Of a DNA stretch of 64,000 bases, positions 28,440-38,928 are shown piece after piece. Under the pieces are notes generated by a model. That model ran no database searches and had not been told where the DNA came from. It saw nothing but the letters and a program-made list of their open reading frames with translations. The DNA lies in NCBI RefSeq assembly GCF_014837045.1, contig NZ_JACSPR010000002.1, positions 124,001-188,000 on the forward strand. Reading direction: 5' to 3'. The translations under genes were made by a program, and so were the position numbers. The stretch is from Corynebacterium gallinarum (GTDB lineage: Bacteria; Actinomycetota; Actinomycetes; Mycobacteriales; Mycobacteriaceae). Position 1 is the stretch's first letter, and each line of letters opens with the position of its first letter.

Positions 28440-29458
28440 CCACCACCATGCGCATCACGGGGTTGCGTCGACAAGCCCAGGCCCGGCGCGCGGTCACCAC
28501 CACCGCCCTGGCGCTGATGGTGATGGCCGTGTTCTGCGCCAGCCTGGTCTGGGGTGAGGTCATCTACTCCCCCGCCCAGGTGTGGCAGGTCCTGTCAGGT
28601 GAGCAGGTGGCGGGCGCCAGCTACGCGGTGGGCACACTGCGGTTGCCTCGGGCCGTGCTGGGTCTGGTTGCCGGGATCGCCTTCGGCGCGGCGGGTGTGG
28701 TCTTCCAGACCCTGCTGCGCAATCAGCTGGCCTCCCCGGACATCATCGGTATCTCCTCCGGTGCCTCGGCGGCCGGGGTGATCTGCATCGTCTTCCTCGG
28801 GCTGGGGCAGACCCTGGTGTCGGTGGTGTCACTGATCGCGGCGCTGGGGGTGGCGGTGCTGATCTATGTGCTGTCCCACCGCAGCGGGTTCTCCGGGGCG
28901 CGGTTGATCCTCATCGGCATCGGGATGGCCGCCATGCTCAACTCGCTGGTGACCTATTCCCTGTCCAAGGCCGACACCTGGGATCTGCCCACCGCCACCC
29001 GGTGGCTGACCGGTTCCCTCAACGGTGCGACCTGGGAACGGACCCTGCCCCTTATCGTCACTGTCGCGGTGCTCCTGCCGGTCCTGCTCGCCACGCAGCG
29101 CAACATCACGCTCCTGCGTCTGGGGGATGCCACCGCCACCGGCCTGGGGGTCAATGTCACCGCCACCCGGGTCATCGCCATCATCGCGGCGGTCGCGCTC
29201 ATCGCCGTGGCCACCGCGGCCTGCGGTCCGGTCGCATTCGTGGCATTTGTCTCCGGCCCGCTGGCCATCCGGTTGCTCGGCCCGGGTGCCCCACCGGTCC
29301 TGCCCGCGGCACTGGTCGGTGCCCTCGTGGTGCTCACCGCGGATCTGGCCGGCCAGTACCTGCTGGGAACCCGCTATCCGGTGGGTGTGATCACCGGCGC
29401 ACTTGGTGCCCCATTCCTTATATATATGCTCATCCGTTCCAACCGGGAGGCGGGATAA
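28436..29458 (+). CDS. Ferric-siderophore ABC transporter permease 2 (FepG type)
   Basis: A 340-residue FecCD-family permease starting VTTTMRITGLRRQAQARR at GTG 28436, which overlaps the previous stop. Motifs NQLASPDIIGISSGASAAGV and FVAFVSGPLAIRLLGPGAPP are the second-subunit versions of the family signatures. The frame extends upstream of 28436, but inside the first permease, so that part is not coding here. Confidence 0.92.
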   Translation: MTTTMRITGLRRQAQARRAVTTTALALMVMAVFCASLVWGEVIYSPAQVWQVLSGEQVAGASYAVGTLRLPRAVLGLVAGIAFGAAGVVFQTLLRNQLASPDIIGISSGASAAGVICIVFLGLGQTLVSVVSLIAALGVAVLIYVLSHRSGFSGARLILIGIGMAAMLNSLVTYSLSKADTWDLPTATRWLTGSLNGATWERTLPLIVTVAVLLPVLLATQRNITLLRLGDATATGLGVNVTATRVIAIIAAVALIAVATAACGPVAFVAFVSGPLAIRLLGPGAPPVLPAALVGALVVLTADLAGQYLLGTRYPVGVITGALGAPFLIYMLIRSNREAG

Positions 29459-29463
29459 CCCCC

Positions 29464-30282
29464 ATGACCATCCACCACACACTCACCGCACGCGGGATCA
29501 CCCTGGGTTATGGCGAGCGCATCGTCGCCCGTGACCTCACCCTCAACCTCCTGCCGGGTCGAATCACCTCCATCGTCGGCCCCAACGGATGCGGGAAATC
29601 CACCACCCTGCATGCCCTGTGCCGACTCCTGCAGCCGGTCGCCGGCACGGTGCAGCTCGACGGGGCGGCACTGTCCAGCTACCGGGGTAAGTCCCTGGCA
29701 CGGGTGCTCGGTCTGCTGCCCCAGTCCCCCACCGCCCCGGAGGGCATCACCGTCACCGAGCTGGTCGGCCGGGGCCGGCATCCCCACCAGGGGCTGATGG
29801 GTCGCTGGAGCAGCCGTGACCATGAGGCGGTGGCCCATGCGCTGGACATCACGGGCACCGCGGATCTCGCAGACCGGTGCGTCGATGAGCTCTCCGGCGG
29901 TCAACGCCAGCGCGTGTGGATCGCCATGGCACTCGCCCAGGAACCGGACATCCTGTTATTGGATGAACCGACCACCTACCTGGATATCGCCAACCAGCTC
30001 GAGGTGCTGGATCTGCTCACGGACCTCAACACCCGGCTGGGCACCACCATCGTCATGGTGCTGCATGACCTCGGCCTGGCCGCCCGCTACTCCGATCACC
30101 TCATCGCCATGCACGCAGGTGCCGTCCACGCCACCGGCACACCTGCGGAGGTGATCACCCCGGCGACCATGCGCGAGGTCTTCGGTATCCGGGCACGGGT
30201 GATCCCGGACCCGGTCTCCGGCGCACCCCTGGTGCTGCCGCTCGGCAGACACCACACCACCACTGGAAAGGTCCCCTCATGA
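29464..30282 (+). CDS. Ferric-siderophore ABC transporter ATPase (FepC type)
   Basis: A 272-residue cytoplasmic ATPase with Walker A GPNGCGKST, signature ELSGGQRQR, Walker B ILLLDEPT and HDLGLA switch. It energises the two permeases upstream. The ATG at 29464 lies five bases after the previous stop, without a clear Shine-Dalgarno of its own apart from the GGGAGG at the end of the previous gene. Its stop overlaps the ATG of the siderophore-interacting protein. Confidence 0.93.
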   Translation: MTIHHTLTARGITLGYGERIVARDLTLNLLPGRITSIVGPNGCGKSTTLHALCRLLQPVAGTVQLDGAALSSYRGKSLARVLGLLPQSPTAPEGITVTELVGRGRHPHQGLMGRWSSRDHEAVAHALDITGTADLADRCVDELSGGQRQRVWIAMALAQEPDILLLDEPTTYLDIANQLEVLDLLTDLNTRLGTTIVMVLHDLGLAARYSDHLIAMHAGAVHATGTPAEVITPATMREVFGIRARVIPDPVSGAPLVLPLGRHHTTTGKVPS

Positions 30283-31193
30283 ACACCACCACCCGGACAC
30301 GTCCCACCCACGCACCGGTGCGTGCCGCGGTGGTGGGCGTCGACAAGCTCTCGGAACACTTCACCCGCATCACCTTCGCCGCGCCCGGGGTGGGCACGCC
30401 CGACGTCCCGATCTATGACCAGCGCATCAAGCTGATCTTCCCCGCCCCCGGCCACCCGCTGCCGGACCTGGGTGCGGACTGGTACGCCAGCTGGTGCGCG
30501 CTGCCCGAGGACACCCGTGGTGTCATGCGCACCTACTCCATCCGCGCACTGGACCTGAGTACCGAGCCCGCACGTCTCACCGTCGACTTCGTGCTGCACC
30601 CGGATCCCGGTCCGGCGGCGGCGTGGGCGGGGCAGGCCGCACCGGGTCAGGAGATCATCCTCGTTGCACCGCAACGGGGCGCGGATCCCTCCGGCATCGA
30701 ATTCGCACCCGGGGCGGCCACGGATGTGGTGCTCGCCGGGGATGAGACCGCGGCACCCGCCATCGCACGCATCCTCGAGGACCTCGGGCCCGACATCACG
30801 GGGGTCGCCTTCATCGAGATCCCCACCCCGGATGACGCACTGCCGATCAGCGCACCACCCGGCATTGAGGTACGCTGGCTGGCCCGCGCCGGTGCCGCCC
30901 ACGGCACGCTGCTCACCCCCGCCGTCCTGGGGCACCTCGGGGCGGTGCTTGTCGACGACGAACCCCCCGCCGCCGAACCAGTCGCCGATCTGGTGTGGGA
31001 GACACCCCAGTTCTCCTCACTGGGCGAACAGGTGTCCAAAACCCGTCCCAACAGGCACACTTACCACTGGATCGCCGGGGAGAGCGGCATGGTCACGCGC
31101 CTGCGGCGGGCACTGGTGAAAGATCACGGCCTGGATAGATCGCAGGTGGCATTCATGGGTTATTGGAAGCATGGAGTGGCCATGAGGGGTTGA
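30279..31193 (+). CDS. Siderophore-interacting protein (ViuB/YqjH-type ferric reductase)
   Basis: A 304-residue flavin-dependent reductase of the SIP family, expected to reduce and release iron from the imported siderophore in the cytoplasm. N-terminal FAD-binding barrel with the RTYS motif (MRTYSIR, FAD pyrophosphate) and C-terminal NAD(P)H-binding domain (LAGDETAAPAIARILE; WIAGESGMVTRLRR; the terminal GYWKHG is a family hallmark). ATGA overlap with the ATPase. It closes the operon; icd follows after 85 bases. Confidence 0.9.
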   Translation: MNTTTRTRPTHAPVRAAVVGVDKLSEHFTRITFAAPGVGTPDVPIYDQRIKLIFPAPGHPLPDLGADWYASWCALPEDTRGVMRTYSIRALDLSTEPARLTVDFVLHPDPGPAAAWAGQAAPGQEIILVAPQRGADPSGIEFAPGAATDVVLAGDETAAPAIARILEDLGPDITGVAFIEIPTPDDALPISAPPGIEVRWLARAGAAHGTLLTPAVLGHLGAVLVDDEPPAAEPVADLVWETPQFSSLGEQVSKTRPNRHTYHWIAGESGMVTRLRRALVKDHGLDRSQVAFMGYWKHGVAMRG

Positions 31194-31248
31194 TATCACT
31201 TGCCTGAGGGTCCGCTGGCTTGCCTGACCCTGTATTCTTGATAGTTGA

Positions 31249-33468
<2,220 letters not shown>

Positions 33469-33483
33469 TTTCCTCTCCGGATT

Positions 33484-33539
33484 CAACGACCAACGGCCAC
33501 GCTCCCCCACTCACGGGGGACCGTGGCCGTTGGTCGTTG
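33484..33539 (+). terminator. Long hairpin after icd
   Basis: An 18-bp perfect stem (CAACGACCAACGGCCACG and complement) is extended by TCCCCC/GGGGGA inside, with a small loop, starting 16 bases after the stop. There is no T-tract, yet the stability is high. Confidence 0.75.
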
Positions 33540-33576
33540 CTGGCATTGGTGTATCCATTTCGGTGATAATGGTGAG

Positions 33577-34311
33577 ATGAACAGCCCCCGTGTCCCCACC
33601 GTCCTGGCCGCCACCGTTTCTGCCGTGGGCCTGATCGCCACGCTGGGTGCCCCGGTTGCCCTCGCGGACACCATCACCGCGGACACCGAACGGGAAACCT
33701 GCGTGGCCAGCCAGAATGACAACTCCAGCGTGATCAGGTTCTGGGAGAATCTGGAGGACGATGTCCGCGACCAGCGTCTGACCGAGCTGGACGCCGAGGA
33801 CCCCGGCATCAAGACCGACATCGAGGAGTTCATCGCCGAGGAGCCGGTGGCACCCTCCGCCGCCGAGCTGCAGCGACGTCTGGATGCGGTCGAGGCCGAC
33901 GAGGGCCTGGCCATGCTGCTGCCGGAATCCCGTACCGACCCCGAGGTGGTGGACCTGCAGAACCGGCAGCGCTTCCAGACCGACTACACCTATGACGAGG
34001 CCCAGCAGATCATCGAAGACATCCCCGAGGACCCGGCGGCCAATGTCCAGCAACAACTCGACCAGGCCGCCGATGCCGGTACCCGACTGGCGGAGATCCG
34101 CTCCGAGGTGTTCTCCGAGCGCACCGAGGAGTACAACCAGACCCAGTTCGAACTGCGCGAGGATTTCCAGGCCTGTGTGGATGCGATCGACGACGCCCGG
34201 CCCATCCCCCTGCAGTACCTGATCCTGGGTGGCGCGATTGCCCTGGCGCTGGTGGCACTGGGCATCCGGGCGTGGAGCAATTCCCGTAAAGGCACCCGGC
34301 ACGCAGGCTGA
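33577..34311 (+). CDS. Secreted, C-terminally anchored coiled-coil protein
   Basis: A 244-residue exported protein: signal peptide MNSPRVPTVLAATVSAVGLI with cleavage near ALA-DT, an acidic helical ectodomain (LEDDVRDQRLTELDAEDPG, AANVQQQLDQAADAG), two cysteines that could form a disulfide, and a C-terminal membrane helix (YLILGGAIALALVALGIRAW) with a basic tail. I do not recognise a functional family; similar proteins occur in corynebacteria next to icd. The ATG follows GGTGAG. Confidence 0.8.
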   Translation: MNSPRVPTVLAATVSAVGLIATLGAPVALADTITADTERETCVASQNDNSSVIRFWENLEDDVRDQRLTELDAEDPGIKTDIEEFIAEEPVAPSAAELQRRLDAVEADEGLAMLLPESRTDPEVVDLQNRQRFQTDYTYDEAQQIIEDIPEDPAANVQQQLDQAADAGTRLAEIRSEVFSERTEEYNQTQFELREDFQACVDAIDDARPIPLQYLILGGAIALALVALGIRAWSNSRKGTRHAG

Positions 34312-34323
34312 TCCGGGGAGCGG

Positions 34324-34401
34324 CTGACAAAAAGCGTTGTTTTGTGCTCAGGAGGGGGCCGAAAATGCCTGTTTCTGACGCAGAACAACACTTTTTGTCA
34401 G
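34324..34401. repeat. Imperfect inverted repeat of 21-bp arms
   Basis: CTGACAAAAAGCGTTGTTTTG (34324-34344) is complementary to 34381-34401 at 19 of 21 positions; the 36-bp interior is not strongly paired. It begins 13 bases after the secreted-protein stop. The outer CTGACAAAAAG/CTTTTTGTCAG could act as a bidirectional terminator with T5 on the plus strand arm, or be a remnant of a small mobile element. I see no second copy in the window. Confidence 0.45.
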
Positions 34402-34418
34402 CACCCCCCTCAACACGC

Positions 34419-34456
34419 ACCACCCCGGCTCCTCCACGAGGGAGGGCCGGGGTGGT
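34419..34456 (-). terminator. Hairpin after ybdD
   Basis: ACCACCCCGGC and its exact complement with a short purine-rich inner pairing (CTCC/GGAG), 22 bases past the ybdD stop on the minus strand. No T-tract. Confidence 0.6.
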
Positions 34457-34477
34457 GGTTCGTCGATAAGCACGCGG

Positions 34478-34681
34478 TTAGCAGCAGCGGGCGCCGGGGT
34501 TGGCGTCCTGGGCGGCGTAGCGGGCGCGCCAGTACTCACGTTCGGTGGGCACGGGCGCACCGGGATGGTGTGCCTGCAGGTGCGCGACGTATTTCGCGTA
34601 GGCGGTATCCCCCATCAGCTCGGTGAGATACCACCACACGTGGGCGGGTGCCTTGAGGATGGTGCGGGTCAGACCGGTCAT
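34478..34681 (-). CDS. YbdD/YjiX family small protein, CstA partner
   Basis: A 67-residue protein of COG2879 with the family pattern WWYLTELMGDTAYAKYVAH and PVPTEREYWRARY, ending GARCC. In E. coli YbdD/YjiX are cotranscribed with CstA/BtsT and are needed for transport activity. Here the gene starts 10 bases after the cstA stop on the same strand, so the pair is kept. The ATG at 34681 is chosen from the family start MTGLTRTILKAP. Confidence 0.88.
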   Translation of the reverse strand: MTGLTRTILKAPAHVWWYLTELMGDTAYAKYVAHLQAHHPGAPVPTEREYWRARYAAQDANPGARCC

Positions 34682-34691
34682 GGCCGCCACC

Positions 34692-36974
34692 CTAATGGCC
34701 CACGCCACGGTTGACGTGCACACCGGTCTCGGCTTCGCGCTGGTCCCACATGGCCTGGACCTCCTTGTCCCTGGCGGTGGCCACGAAACCGGAGGGGGCG
34801 AACAGCTCGGATTCCACGCCCGGTTCCTCGGAGGTGAGAACCTCCCCGCCACGCGCACGGGTCTGGATGGCCTTGGCGCACACCACCAGCGCGGAGATGA
34901 CCACGATGAGCACCAGCACGGCGAACACGATGGACAACACACCCTGGATGAAGGTGTTGCGGATGACGGCGTCGATGGCCTCCGGGGTGGCGGCGGCACC
35001 GAACTCGGTGAGCCCGTCGGCCTTGGCCTGGCGGAAGTTGCTGTTCTGCGCCCAGTAACCGATGGCGGGGTTGGAGTGGAAGATCTTCTGCCAGGACGCG
35101 GTCATGGTCACCACCACATCCCACGCCAGCGGAATGGCGGGGATCCAGGCCCACTTGTACAGGCCCTTCTTCACCACGACCACCAGGATCAGCGACAACG
35201 CCATGGCTGCGAGCAGCTGGTTGGCGATACCGAACAGCGGGAACAGCACGTTGATGCCACCGAGGGGATCGGTGACACCCATGAGCAGGATCGCGCCCCA
35301 CAGGGCACAGACCACAATGGTGGAGATCCAGTTGCCCACGGTCCACGTCGGGTCCTTGAAGCGGCGCAGGCCGGGGATGGAGCCGAGGGAATCGGTCATC
35401 ATGAAGCGCGCCACGCGGGTGCCGGCATCGACGGTGGTGAGGATGAACAGGGCCTCAAACATGATGGCAAAGTGGTACCAGAACGCCTTCATGCCAGCCC
35501 CGCCGAAGATGTTGGCGAGGATCTCGGACATGCCGAACGCCAGGGTGGGTGCTCCACCGGTGCGGGAGATCACCGATGCCTCACCGACGCCGTCCGCGGC
35601 CTCCTGGATCTGGGCAGCGCTGAGATCATTGCCCGGCAGCCCGATGGAGTTGACCCAGGTGGCGGCTGACTCCGGGGTGCCACCGGTCAGTGCCAGCGGG
35701 GCGTTCATGACGAAGTAGAGGTGACGGTCGAGGATCACCGCGGTGATCAGCGCCATGATGGCCACGAAGGATTCCATGAGCATGCCGCCGTAACCGAGCA
35801 TGCGCATCTGGGATTCCTTCTCCACCAGCTTCGGTGTGGTGCCCGAGGAGATCAGTGCGTGGAACCCGGAGAGGGCACCACAGGCGATGGTGATGAAGAG
35901 GAAGGGGAACAGGTCACCGGAGAACACCGGTCCGTTGCCCTCGAGGGCGAAGGAGGTGACGGACGGCATCTGGATCTCGGGGCGGTCAATGAGGATACCC
36001 ACCGCGAGCAGGCCGATGACGCCGATCTTCATGAAGGTGGACAGGTAGTCACGTGGTGCCAGCAGCAGCCAGACCGGCAGGATGGCGGCCATGATGCCAT
36101 AACCGATCAGGGCCAGTGCCAGGGTGGTCTTGGACCAGGTGAACCACTCCACACCCCAGGAAGTCTCGGCGACCCAACCGCCGGCGACGATCGCCAGCAG
36201 CAGCAGGGCCACACCGATGATGGAGACCTCGGTGACCCGGCCCGGGCGCAGGTAGCGCAGGTACAGGCCCATGAACATCGCGATCGGGATGGTCATGGTG
36301 ATGGAGAAGACACCCCATGGGGAATCCGCAAGCGCATTGACCACCACGAGCGCCAGGACCGCGATGATGATGATCATGATGGTGATGGTGGCCAGGATGC
36401 CGGCGAAACCACCGACGCTGCCCATCTCATCGCGGATCATCTGGCCGAGTGAGCGGCCGCGGCGGCGGGTGGAGATCCACAGCACCAGGTAGTCCTGGAC
36501 CGCACCGGCGAAGATGACGCCGAGGATGATCCACAGGGTGCCGGGCAGGTACCCCATCTGGGCCGCCATGACAGGGCCGACGAGGGGGCCCGCACCGGCG
36601 ATGGCGGCGAAGTGGTGGCCGAAGAGCACGCGGCGGTCGGTGGGGACGAAGTCCTTGCCGTCATTGACGTATTCGGCCGGGGTGGCGCGGTTGTCCTTCG
36701 GCTTGACCACCTTGTACTCGATGAGGCGGGCGTAGAAGGAGAAGGCGATGATATAGGAGCCCACGGCGGCGAGCACGAGCCACACGGAGTTGAGGGTTTC
36801 ACCACGGGCGAAGGCGATCGCACCCCAGCCGACCGCGGCCAGGACACCGAATATCAGCAGACCCACCCGGGCGGTGGGCGACATCTTTGCGGGTTTCACA
36901 CCCACCGGGAGGTCGGTGGCATTACTGTAGACCAGGTTGTCATCTGTCCTGGCATCGTCTTGTTTAAGGGTCAC
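34692..36974 (-). CDS. cstA: Carbon starvation protein A, pyruvate/peptide transporter
   Basis: A 760-residue integral membrane protein with about 16-18 hydrophobic helices. CstA-family stretches are plain: GHHFAAIAGAGPLVGPVMAA near residue 122, DYLVLWISTRRRGRSLGQM, and FGIANQLLAAMALSL. E. coli relatives import pyruvate or peptides; the exact substrate here is not known. GTG 36974 (VTLKQDDARTDD) has GGA upstream at suitable spacing; the frame continues 28 codons further upstream without similarity. It is divergent from metY across 399 bases and cotranscribed with ybdD. Confidence 0.93.
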   Translation of the reverse strand: MTLKQDDARTDDNLVYSNATDLPVGVKPAKMSPTARVGLLIFGVLAAVGWGAIAFARGETLNSVWLVLAAVGSYIIAFSFYARLIEYKVVKPKDNRATPAEYVNDGKDFVPTDRRVLFGHHFAAIAGAGPLVGPVMAAQMGYLPGTLWIILGVIFAGAVQDYLVLWISTRRRGRSLGQMIRDEMGSVGGFAGILATITIMIIIIAVLALVVVNALADSPWGVFSITMTIPIAMFMGLYLRYLRPGRVTEVSIIGVALLLLAIVAGGWVAETSWGVEWFTWSKTTLALALIGYGIMAAILPVWLLLAPRDYLSTFMKIGVIGLLAVGILIDRPEIQMPSVTSFALEGNGPVFSGDLFPFLFITIACGALSGFHALISSGTTPKLVEKESQMRMLGYGGMLMESFVAIMALITAVILDRHLYFVMNAPLALTGGTPESAATWVNSIGLPGNDLSAAQIQEAADGVGEASVISRTGGAPTLAFGMSEILANIFGGAGMKAFWYHFAIMFEALFILTTVDAGTRVARFMMTDSLGSIPGLRRFKDPTWTVGNWISTIVVCALWGAILLMGVTDPLGGINVLFPLFGIANQLLAAMALSLILVVVVKKGLYKWAWIPAIPLAWDVVVTMTASWQKIFHSNPAIGYWAQNSNFRQAKADGLTEFGAAATPEAIDAVIRNTFIQGVLSIVFAVLVLIVVISALVVCAKAIQTRARGGEVLTSEEPGVESELFAPSGFVATARDKEVQAMWDQREAETGVHVNRGVGH

Positions 36975-37237
36975 GAGGTTCCAAGCTTTCTCTATGAGGC
37001 AGGCAACGCTGCGGAAATTGCGGGAAACTGCGGAGAACCCCATCCGCGCACGGTGCATGGGTGGCCGTGGTGCGGATCGGGTGGAAAGCTGTGAGCAGGC
37101 GTTTCTGCCCCGGGCGACCGGGTGATGGTCATCCTTGAGGGAAAAATATCACCCAAGTGTGATTAGCGCCATGGTTTCGCCCGGTTATCAACCAAAAGTG
37201 GTCTGTCCACACCCCCGCCTACCCCGCGTGGGGGCCG
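36975..37237. other. Non-coding upstream region of cstA
   Basis: The half of the cstA/metY divergent region next to cstA. It holds no convincing gene. An ATCAC-N6-GTGAT element at 37148-37163 is a reversed arrangement of CRP/GlxR half-sites and is not a good GlxR site. Promoters for cstA must lie here, but I cannot place a clear -35/-10 pair. Confidence 0.35.
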
Positions 37238-37271
37238 AACCGCTCGGTCTATTGCACTAGACCGAGCGGTT
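37238..37271 (+). promoter_or_regulatory. 14-bp inverted-repeat operator at the metY promoter (McbR-like)
   Basis: AACCGCTCGGTCTA, six bases TTGCAC, then the exact complement. The half-site GTCTA/TAGAC is that of the McbR repressor of sulfur and methionine metabolism. The recalled consensus TAGAC-N6-GTCTA is met by two overlapping partial boxes, 37236-37251 and 37258-37273, which share the palindrome. Position over the promoter is as expected for a repressor. Confidence 0.65.
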
Positions 37272-37280
37272 CATTAGGGT
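37252..37280 (+). promoter_or_regulatory. Candidate metY promoter
   Basis: TTGCAC (37252-37257) and TAGGGT (37275-37280) are spaced by 17 bases, a good sigma-A arrangement for Corynebacterium. The -35 is exactly the spacer of the inverted-repeat operator, which would explain repression by steric block. Confidence 0.5.
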
Positions 37281-37373
37281 GGCTGGTATCGCTTTGACGC
37301 CGTCACCCCGGTCGCACCCGCGGGCTTGTCGACGACAAACACACCACTACATCAACAGAGGACTTAAATAATC

Positions 37374-38690
37374 ATGGCACCGAAATACGACAACTCCGAC
37401 GTTTCCGACTGGGGTTTTGAGACCCGTTCCATCCACGCCGGCCAGCCGGTGGATTCCGATACCGGTTCCCGCAACCTGCCGATCCACCTCACCACCGCCT
37501 TCGTCTTCAACTCCGCCGAGCACGCCAAGCAGCGTTTCGCCCTGGAGGATCTCGGCCCGGTGTATACCCGCCTGACCAACCCGACTGTGGAGGCCGTGGA
37601 GAACCGCATCAACAACCTCGAGGGTGGCGCACACACCGTCTTCTTCGCCTCCGGCCAGGCCGCGACCACCGCCGCGATCCTCAACCTGGGTGGCGCAGGT
37701 TCCCACGTGGTGACCTCCCCGCGCCTCTACGGTGGCACCGAGACCCTCTTCCAGGTCACCCTCAAGCGCCTGGGCATTGAGTTCACCTTCGTGGAGAACC
37801 CGGATGATCCCGAGTCCTGGCAGGCTGCGGTCCGCGACAACACCATCGCCTTCTTCGGTGAGACCTTCGCCAACCCGCAGGCCGATGTCCTGGACATCCC
37901 GGCTGTCTCCGAGGTGGCACACCGCAACCAGGTGCCCCTGATCGTCGACAACACCATCGCCACCGCCGCCCTCGTCCGCCCGATCGAGCTGGGCGCGGAC
38001 ATCGTCGTCGCCTCCCTGACCAAGTTCTACACCGGCAACGGTTCCGCCCTCGGCGGCGCGCTTGTCGACGGCGGCAAGTTCGACTGGACCGTTGAGCGTG
38101 ATGGCAAGCCCGTCTTCCCCGACTTCGTCACCCCGGACCCTGCCTACCACGGCCTGAAGTACGCCGACCTGGGTGCCCCGGCCTTCGGCCTCAAGGCCCG
38201 TGTCGGCCTGCTGCGCGACACCGGTGCCGCCCCCTCCCCCTTCAACGCGTGGGTCACCAACCAGGGCCTGGACACCCTCTCCCTGCGCCTGGAGCGCCAC
38301 AACGAAAACGCCATCAAGGTCGCCGAGTTCCTCAACAACCACGAGAAGGTGACCAAGGTGCACTTCGCCGGTCTGCCGGATTCCCCGTGGTACGCCACCA
38401 AGGAGAAGCTGGGACTGAAGTACACCGGTTCCGTGCTCACCTTCGAGGTCGCCGGCGGCAAGGACGAGGCCTGGGCCTTCATCGACGCCCTCAAGCTGCA
38501 CTCCAACCTGGCCAACATCGGTGATGTGCGTTCCCTGGTGGTCCACCCGGCCACCACCACCCACTCCCAGTCCGATGAGGCCGGTCTCGCCCGCGCCGGT
38601 ATCACCCAGGGCACGGTGCGCCTGTCGGTGGGCATCGAGAACGTCGAGGACATCATCGCCGACCTCGAGCGTGGTTTCGCCGCGATCTAA
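37374..38690 (+). CDS. metY: O-acetylhomoserine sulfhydrylase
   Basis: PLP enzyme that makes homocysteine from O-acetylhomoserine and sulfide (direct sulfhydrylation). The 438-residue protein belongs to the Cys/Met metabolism PLP family: PLP lysine Lys217 in SLTKFYTGNG, phosphate-binding FASGQAATTAA (from residue 91), and the C-terminal SLVVHPATTTHSQ. Its length fits MetY rather than MetB. It is followed by metX after a hairpin, so the two are adjacent but have separate promoters, each with an McbR-like site. Confidence 0.95.
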   Translation: MAPKYDNSDVSDWGFETRSIHAGQPVDSDTGSRNLPIHLTTAFVFNSAEHAKQRFALEDLGPVYTRLTNPTVEAVENRINNLEGGAHTVFFASGQAATTAAILNLGGAGSHVVTSPRLYGGTETLFQVTLKRLGIEFTFVENPDDPESWQAAVRDNTIAFFGETFANPQADVLDIPAVSEVAHRNQVPLIVDNTIATAALVRPIELGADIVVASLTKFYTGNGSALGGALVDGGKFDWTVERDGKPVFPDFVTPDPAYHGLKYADLGAPAFGLKARVGLLRDTGAAPSPFNAWVTNQGLDTLSLRLERHNENAIKVAEFLNNHEKVTKVHFAGLPDSPWYATKEKLGLKYTGSVLTFEVAGGKDEAWAFIDALKLHSNLANIGDVRSLVVHPATTTHSQSDEAGLARAGITQGTVRLSVGIENVEDIIADLERGFAAI

Positions 38691-38706
38691 GCCGGTCACT
38701 GTCTGT

Positions 38707-38760
38707 TGATGCCCTGTCTGTGGGTGCGCGTTGCCGCGCGTCCTGCCGGACAGGGCATCA
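38707..38760 (+). terminator. Hairpin after metY
   Basis: TGATGCCCTGTC and its exact complement enclose a GC-rich inner pairing (GCGCG/CGCGC). It begins 17 bases after the metY stop. No T-tract. Confidence 0.65.
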
Positions 38761-38812
38761 CTGCGTTCACATCCCTTGGGGCCCATGCATGAAAGGCCAC
38801 CGGAAACTGGCC

Positions 38813-38834
38813 TAGACAGAGCTGTCCATATAAA
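38813..38834 (+). promoter_or_regulatory. McbR box and -10 element of metX
   Basis: TAGAC-AGAGCT-GTCCA (38813-38828) matches the McbR consensus TAGAC-N6-GTCTA at nine of ten fixed bases and is a near-palindrome. It runs directly into TATAAA (38829-38834), a good -10 element about 95 bases before the metX ATG, so the repressor would cover the promoter. Confidence 0.7.
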
Positions 38835-38928
38835 CTTGGCCCGAGTTCCCACCCTAGAGTTCTAACCCCGGGTTCCCACCCAGCGACCCACCCCGACGCT
38901 CCAACAGTCTGAACAGGCGGTATTCCCG

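Noticed and set aside
37148..37163. ATCAC-N6-GTGAT upstream of cstA considered as a GlxR site
   Set aside because: Half-sites are in reversed orientation relative to TGTGA-N6-TCACA.
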